A stretch of 64,000 nt of DNA from Membranipora membranacea (Eukaryota; Bryozoa; Gymnolaemata; Cheilostomatida; Membraniporidae). This document shows positions 57,585 through 64,000 of this stretch, one piece after another. A program made the position numbers and the translations under genes. How positions within the stretch are numbered: the stretch's first letter is position 1; each line of letters opens with the position of its first letter. Below the pieces are notes generated by a model that was given only the letters and a program-made list of their open reading frames with translations, searched no databases and was not told the origin of the DNA. The stretch is taken from NCBI GenBank assembly GCA_914767715.1, contig OU612069.1, forward strand, positions 7,564,001 to 7,628,000. The letters run 5' to 3'.

Positions 57585-57902
57585 GTATGATGTCGACAAT
57601 TTCGTTTTTGGCTTTTTATCTTTTTCACCTACGAATGCAACTGCTCATCACACTGAGCAGAAAAAACTTTGTACCCCTGAATATAGAACATGTATTCATA
57701 AGTTTATGTCTATTTATCTATCTCTATGCGGTTTCTTACCTTCACGTTTATATACATATAGATAAGATACCACAGTGACGCCATGCGGAGAGCACTTACC
57801 TCCACGTTTATATATATGAAGATAAGTGCTCTTTGCTTGGTGACACATGATAATATGTAGTTATGTTATGAATCAAAACAGATCATTGTTTTGTTTTTCT
57901 AG

Positions 57903-59300
57903 ATGAATTCGTCTGACTGTACTGCTCAGCATGGTGTAAATACAACAAAACTTCCAGCAGGATGTAGTGAGATAGATGCATTCTCTGTAATTTTCGATCG
58001 TACCTTTTACACTACCGTCAAATCTGAGACCAACCGCTACGCTCGAAGTAACATGTCTGACCCACAGGCCGAATCATGGAAAACTGTAACACTGTCATGC
58101 ATGTACCGATTCTTCGCCATAATCCTTCACATGTGTATCGTGAAAAAAACAACCATAGCAGACTATTTCTCCACAGATCCTGTACTGTATAGTAGCTTCG
58201 CTAGTTCAACTGGCATGGGCCGCAACCAATTCCAGCAGATACTTAGGTACTTGCACCTGAATGACAATGCCAATCACGTACCCCGTGATCAGGATGGCCA
58301 TGACCCACTTTTCAAAGTACGGCTGATATTTGACAGTCTGTTAGCTAAGTTTTGAGAGTTGTATACTCCTTGGTCAAATCTAACTGTCGATGAAGCGATG
58401 TGCCCATTTCGTGGTAGGGTAGGATTTCGGGTTTACATAAAAAATAACCAAACAAGTATGGAATGCGAGTAGAGTGTGTATGCGAATCTAACAGTGGCTA
58501 TGTATGTCAGGTGGAAGTCTACACAGCCACAGGAGACAACACCGTAAATGGCCTGGTCACCCATATACTCAATCCCTTTGAAAATAAAAACTACAGAGTT
58601 TACATGGACAGACGCTACTCATCTCCTATTCTATTCCGTGAGTTACCGACTAAAAGCATTTATGCAGTTGGTACTTGTATGTCAAATCGTTGAAATTTGC
58701 CAGGTGACTTTGCACAAAATCTGCAGAAGGGTGAGAGGGTAGCTAGGCAGTGTGGTGATATTCGGGCTACTAAGTGGAAGGACAAGAGAGACGTAATAAC
58801 TTTGTCCACCGTAGATGCTGATGTAATGATCGACACAACAAATCCCAGGTCTAGATTTCACGATCACCAGGTAATGAAGCCGCAGACTGTCCTAACTTAC
58901 AACAGCAATAAAGCTGGTGTTGACAAGCACGACCAGATGGCGAGCTACTACCCCATGTGCCGAAAGTTGCTCAAATGGGAGAAGACATCCAACATCCAAA
59001 CTCAGACTATCACAATACATCATAACATTTGCCAAAGAACTATTGAAAGAAGCTGGTATCGAAGAGCGAAATCAACCCCCGAATGCTGCAGCTGAACCAC
59101 GCAGGCATGTAACTGGCAATCACTTTCCCGTTTCTATACCACCAAACCCTGTAAAGCAGAACCCCACTCGACTTTGTGTGAACTGTTCATCCAAGCCCGG
59201 CCCTAATGGCAAGAAACCTAGACGTCAATCAAGATACATTTATGTCTGGAATGCCAGGTAGCTCTTTGCGTGTTATGCTTTCATCCATATCACCGCCCTC
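57903..59300 (+). pseudogene. piggyBac transposase (DDE_Tnp_1_7) with stops and frame changes
   Basis: Recognisable blocks in order: NRYARSNMSD, FSTDPVLYSSFASSTGMGRN with FQQILRYLHLND, LTVDEAMCPFRGR (a catalytic Asp block), YMDRRYSSPILFREL, GVDKHDQMASYYPMCRKLLK. A C-terminal Cys-rich finger follows, whose second half is in another frame at about 59240-59275. In-frame stops lie near 58353 and 58691; frame changes near 58455, 59000-59040 and 59240. Not functional as it stands. Confidence 0.85.
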
Positions 59301-59944
59301 ATAGCAGACACTCTTTAGGTAATCTTTGACCTTTGCTGACATTCATGTATATGTTATGCTTAGCTTCATTGATATTACATTTCAGCACTTGTCATGCATG
59401 GTTTATAACATATTTTATTATACAATCATATTTCAATATATTACTTCATGGCTTTTGTCTTTTGAAATGCTCGTAAACTTTCCACAAACTTCTCATACAT
59501 CGAATATAGATTTTTCTAACAGTCTGACGCTCTTTTATACCTGTATTTCTTTTGTTTTTTACTGTCTCTCACAATTAAAAAGAAATAGAGATGTCACCAC
59601 AGCATTTTTGATCCCTCCTGACAAAAAACCAGTGATAATCTTTGGTTCAGACTTGAGATTTAGCATGAATTCAAGCATACACGACCAGTCAATCAGGGAA
59701 AAAAAATTATCTTCTCAGCTGATTACGGCCTCCACTTTACCCCTAACCTAGCATGCTATATATTTCTCTAACCCTAGAAAATTTGTGCTCATTGGAACGA
59801 TCATGAGCTGGGCATTCCGATGATATGCATGATAACAGGGCTTCTACCAGCTGTGTTCCGGTTATGCTGCATTGAAAATCCCTGAAAGCGCCCGGTCACA
59901 GCATGTATTGTTATATAATAGGCGGTCGGTCGTCAAAGTGTTAA

Positions 59945-60448
59945 TCATGTATTTGTAAGTAATCTGAGTTGGTTTATGATTATGAAGTAATTTTGTATCA
60001 GAATGACAGGATTTCTATACCGCTAAGTAGCCTGAATCTTATTATATTGCATACCTACATACATTCATGAGTGGGCATCTATGTAAAATTCATGTTTCAT
60101 GGTGTGTCTGAATGTCTGAGGTAATATAGACAGCTTGTCCTTTCCTGTGTAAGGGATATAGTATTGAACAATAGCAGGTATAAACAAATAGAAGTGACAA
60201 TTGTCACTAGCCAGTGTTTTTTTTCTAATATTTGATACAGCCCTATACATAATAACTATCAATTGATTGGATTCTTTAGCATTTTGGGACGATAACTATT
60301 CCTTGTTCGCTGTGAACAAAATTTGAAGTGTTGGTAGCCTAGGAGAACAAATCTAGATGAACTTGGCGATGTCTCGAGAGAAAATTAACACTTTTTGTTT
60401 GACCATAGGAACAGTAAGAATCGCAACGCAACGCAATGCATCGCAACT
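59945..60448. other. No recognised feature
   Basis: AT-rich sequence without a supported gene. It does not match the continuation of tandem unit 2. Confidence 0.35.
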
Positions 60449-60690
60449 GGATATATATTATTTGCAGATGACACTAATAATTTATGCTCAGACCCACCAA
60501 CTTCAAAATAACATCTTTGTAATGATGAAGAGTGCAGGTCCGCAGCAAATCACTTCAGACTAAACACCAACAAAACTTTTAAGCTCGTTTCAAAGCTCAC
60601 AATAAATTAGGATGATGAACCTCTAATACAGATTGTTTTACCTACACATTATAAATGGCCTGGAATTTTGGGACTACGCATCACTCAAGT
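60449..60690 (+). mobile_element. LINE reverse transcriptase fragment
   Basis: One frame reads GYILFADDTNNLCSD, then HFRLNTNKT and WPGILGLRI. This matches the catalytic FADD box and the following blocks of non-LTR reverse transcriptases. Two in-frame stops. Unlike the 9.5-14.4 kb LINE, this fossil keeps both Asp residues. Confidence 0.65.
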
Positions 60691-62919
60691 TCACTGACAT
60701 GTAAAAATTGTGTATTAGTACTGGCCTGTGGCTTTTCTTTTCGGTGCCTTTGGCAACTTTGCTGAAGTTGATGTGGTATACTGTTAGCAGTTGTAACCTA
60801 GGATTGGCATTATCTTTGCGTTAGGCTGATGTTAGAGAGAAATGAGAATGAATTGGAAGGAGGAAATATAGCCCAACTGACATGGATACCGATAATTTTC
60901 AGAGATGCTCATCATTTCATGGTGAGATTGACACACTGTCCAGATTTGCCAATTCTTCATTCCAATTATATTACGAAAAGTTCAGAATGTGATCAACTAC
61001 TGAGTACTTTACCACGAGCTTGCAAGAGCCAGCAGTAGGCACCCCTGTGCTATATCTTATGCTATGCGCTATGGTGATGGAGATAGTTATACAGAATGCA
61101 CAAGGCAGTGTGAATGGGATTTAGGTTGCGAATAACCAAATACTTCTGCCAATGAGGGCATTTATGGACAAGGCTCAGGTTGTGGCTTCAATCTTTAGAC
61201 TGTATGAGTTGATAAAGAGATGTTCGATGCGATTCAAACCTAGCTAGAGCCAGTCCCTGCCTTTGTGTTGAGGCAAACCTGTACCAAATACCTAGGAACT
61301 GAGCTTATTCCCACGCCTGCAGAGCAGCCGGCGAAGTGCTTACGAAGATGTTATAGCTTGCTGATCACAGACAGGTTTCGCTGTCACATTTTTATCCTGC
61401 ACACAGTATTGGTTGTTGATAGGCAGACCATTAATTCAAGACATAAAATGGGCAAGAACTTAACCTACTCAGTTCATTAAAAGTATTTTGGCTTCAAGTT
61501 GCTGTAGAGTTATCTTCTCATTTTCATAAAATGTCGTACCAGGCACCTATTATGAATTAGAAGTTATCTCACTATGCCTAATTTGTCATATCCCGTCCTT
61601 GTATCCGGCTAAACATACAAACTTAAATGAGAGAATTCTTTAAACAAGAAGAATCTAGGATCAAAATCAAGCACCAAGCGGAACAATCAATTGTGTCAAT
61701 CTGGTTAGATAACTCTTCATAAACCCCTTATACTTGCATGATAGCAACAGAATAGAATAGATAGCGATATAGCGATCTACTATTTCCAATCTAAATTTAA
61801 TACAACTGGTTTTAAATTTTGCTGGACCAGGTCAAAATTTTTGAGTGGGTGTATTGAATGAGGTGGCATGATTTTTCTACTGGTACTTGAATCAACCCAC
61901 CTTATGCAGCGATATGAATAAAATCTGAGCAAGAGATACCCAACCAAAAATTATGAAATATTTTAATACACAAGAAGGCTTGACACTATCACATTTCAAA
62001 CAAGGATTGATCGAGGAAACAATGTCAAATAAAAATGATTGAAGTTTATTAGGGTTGTTTCAAACATAAACTACTGTCTTTCAAGCCAAATATTTAAGTA
62101 TGGATTCGGCAGTGTGTCTGATTTGAGCAAAAACAAGTGTCACATTCAGATCTGAAATCCTTCCCTCAAAAAAGCCCTAATGGTAGTAGTATTGCTATTA
62201 TGAAGGCATTTTATATCAGATATAAAATACTTCTAGTTTTTAGTTACTATTCGATTATGATCAGGTAAACACAAGAGATGGCATGAGGGACTTTAATTTA
62301 GAAAATTTCCAAATGCAGTCACCAATAGCTCCGTGGCCATATGCCATCAACAGAAGTCAATATAGTTAGTTTGGTATCCAGATAAATCACAGTATGAAAG
62401 GTATTTACTATGGTATCTACCTGTCATGAGGATATTGCTCACTGTTTTAATGGCTTTGATCCCATACAGAGAGCAAGGAGTTACAGGGGCCCACCTGTAT
62501 ATAGGAGAGCAGTATAAAGCAAATCATTTGATTGTATGACTAAACAAGGAGACACTGCGACAACACAAACCAACACAACTATGAATCTTTTCACCAAACA
62601 ATATCCCATTCCCTGTTTTTAAAAATAAGTTTAATTAGCCACACAATTACACAATATGTTATGAAAGGCAACACATGATAACACTCTATGAAAAGAATGC
62701 CTCTGCTTACAACTGAAACTGCTAGCATAATGAGTTACGCTGTGTTAAACACTGTCTAGCTCTTCCATCTCAATTTTAACTTATAAATCCCTATGCTCAG
62801 TACAAAGATATGCACAAATTTTGGTAACCTTCGATTTATCATAATAGGTAAACTGCAATTCGGTATTCATAGATAAGTTTCTTGCAAAAATCCGTAATCA
62901 AAGAGAAACCCGTGCCTCT
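60691..62919. other. No recognised feature
   Basis: AT-rich; short ORFs only. By position in the tandem array an LRR exon might be expected just left of 62920, but none was found. Confidence 0.35.
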
Positions 62920-63850
62920 CTATTGACAAGCCCTCGGGGCTTACCAAACCCATGACCTCCAACGCATGTGCGCTGAGCAACTGACACTCTTAACGTATGC
63001 CACCAACTCTTAAGTCCGTCTCATTCTTGATAGCAAGCTTCCTTCATTAAATAATCGAAGCCAATAATATCTATTCTATTTTACCCACAATTTCTAAATT
63101 GGAAGATGCATATCCGTTTGTGTTGACCAAATAAGCCATCATCAAATTACAAAGAAGATCTTTCTGAACACAAAGAGTGAGTATATTATTGTTAAGGCAG
63201 TGTAATATGAGATTAAAACATAATAATAACCATTAACGTCATGGTTACACTAGCTTGCCATGCACTTCTAGTAGCTTGGCTCTGGAGACTCTACTGGTCA
63301 TGGAGCATGTCAATTGAGTAGTATAAAACACAAGTACTTTCTCGACAATCAGATGGTTGACAAGGTGAAAAAAACCTATATTTGGAAATTATAGCTAAAC
63401 TACAAATGAATAAAATTCTTGTTGAGATATTAAACATCGAAATAAGATGGGAAACCAAACAAGACCAACTGTGCCTAAGACTAGTTTCCACATGTGATGT
63501 TGAATGATGCGATTTTCTGCTTTATTATTGATTTCGAATCGGCACCATCAATAATTTATTTCATGATGAGAATATTTTGTAAAATTTATTATTAACAGTT
63601 TATAATCTTTGGTATCAACAGTATTAGGCTACCTGTAGCAGATTGTAACTGAACTTGTTGTATAAGGGACATAGGATCATTGTGCCTCATACATTGATTG
63701 AATTGAAAGCTTGTTATAGAACGGGTTTTGTTTAGACAAAGAGAGTATATCAAAGGCTAAGGTCTCTGGTGTATTGCGCGCTCGTAAGCATACATCAGGC
63801 ATACTTTTAAAAAACAGATAAGCATGTTACATTTTGCTTGCATGCAACTT
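62920..63850. repeat. Third-unit paralogue of 42960-44100
   Basis: Shares TGGTTACACTAGCTTG, TCAATTGAGTAGTATAAAAC, AAATAAGATGGGAAACCAA and TTTGTTTAGACAAAGAGAGT in the same order as 43360-44060, including the degenerate tRNA-like fragment at its left end (62930-63010). Confidence 0.7.
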
Positions 63851-64000
63851 ACAATGATGCAAATATTGGCACGTTTGGACAGCCCTATTCTGAATAACCA
63901 AAAACATTTTTTAAGAAATCGGACTATTGGAAATAGGTTTGTGATACATTTGTTGGTAAAGGCCGTTTTTTTGTAGATTTTTTTGAGAAATAATATATTT
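63851..64000. other. No recognised feature at right edge
   Basis: AT-rich tail of the window; the tandem array may continue beyond it. Confidence 0.3.

Larger units (their letters stand above)
56194..59944 (+). mobile_element. piggyBac-like element, broken
   Basis: Begins where tandem unit 3 is interrupted. The right end may be TCGTCAAAGTG followed by TTAA at 59941-59944, TTAA being the piggyBac target. No matching left terminus was found, so the left boundary is only where paralogy ends. Contains the acidic, RG-rich and transposase exons listed separately. Confidence 0.6.

Noticed and set aside
60065-61480. Several 60-70 residue ORFs on both strands
   Set aside because: They are at the length expected by chance in such DNA and show no splice context. 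Only the RT fragment at 60449-60690 is supported.

Overview
The window is nuclear DNA from an animal, most likely an AT-rich invertebrate. The genes are split by many GT-AG introns with consistent codon phase. One gene carries a metazoan-type caspase domain. The intervening DNA holds a non-LTR retrotransposon, a Ty3/gypsy relic, a piggyBac relic, hAT-type and other small DNA elements, and tRNA-derived SINEs. I see no bacterial operon, CRISPR array, rRNA gene or intact tRNA gene. I cannot name the phylum. Exons below were assembled by hand from splice sites and reading frame; none is confirmed by transcripts.

0-29.1 kb, plus strand: one large gene, 5' end not in the window. At least 23 phase-consistent exons (3097 to 29094), plus a damaged-looking one at 1572-1735, encode about 2,560 residues of low-complexity, Ser/Thr/Asp- and Lys/Arg-rich, probably disordered nuclear protein. 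A 4.1-kb exon (18454-22543) holds basic NLS-like clusters and two protein phosphatase 1 docking motifs, RVSF and SILK, about 35 residues apart. That pair is known from chromosome proteins such as RIF1 and KNL1. The exon has a one-base frame break at about 20825-20834. An intron at 9.4-14.4 kb contains a nearly full-length LINE with a mutated catalytic motif.

29.1-33 kb: a 33-bp minisatellite, an orphan exon-like ORF, and a decayed Ty3/gypsy gag/protease fragment.

33-52 kb, minus strand: a gene encoding leucine-rich repeats, a Roc GTPase with COR region, and a C-terminal caspase (peptidase C14) with His and Cys catalytic motifs. In effect it is a NOD-like or LRRK-like switch fused directly to its protease. 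Its two upstream LRR exons are 141 nt, phase 2-2, and lie in successive copies of a diverged tandem segment of about 8-10 kb that continues to the right edge of the window. Later insertions into that array include a 251-bp MITE (49017-49267) and a broken piggyBac element (about 56.2-59.9 kb).

Two copies of a 416-bp element with hAT-like ends, perfect 8-bp target duplications and an internal tRNA-like module lie at 419-833 and 26141-26557 in opposite orientation.
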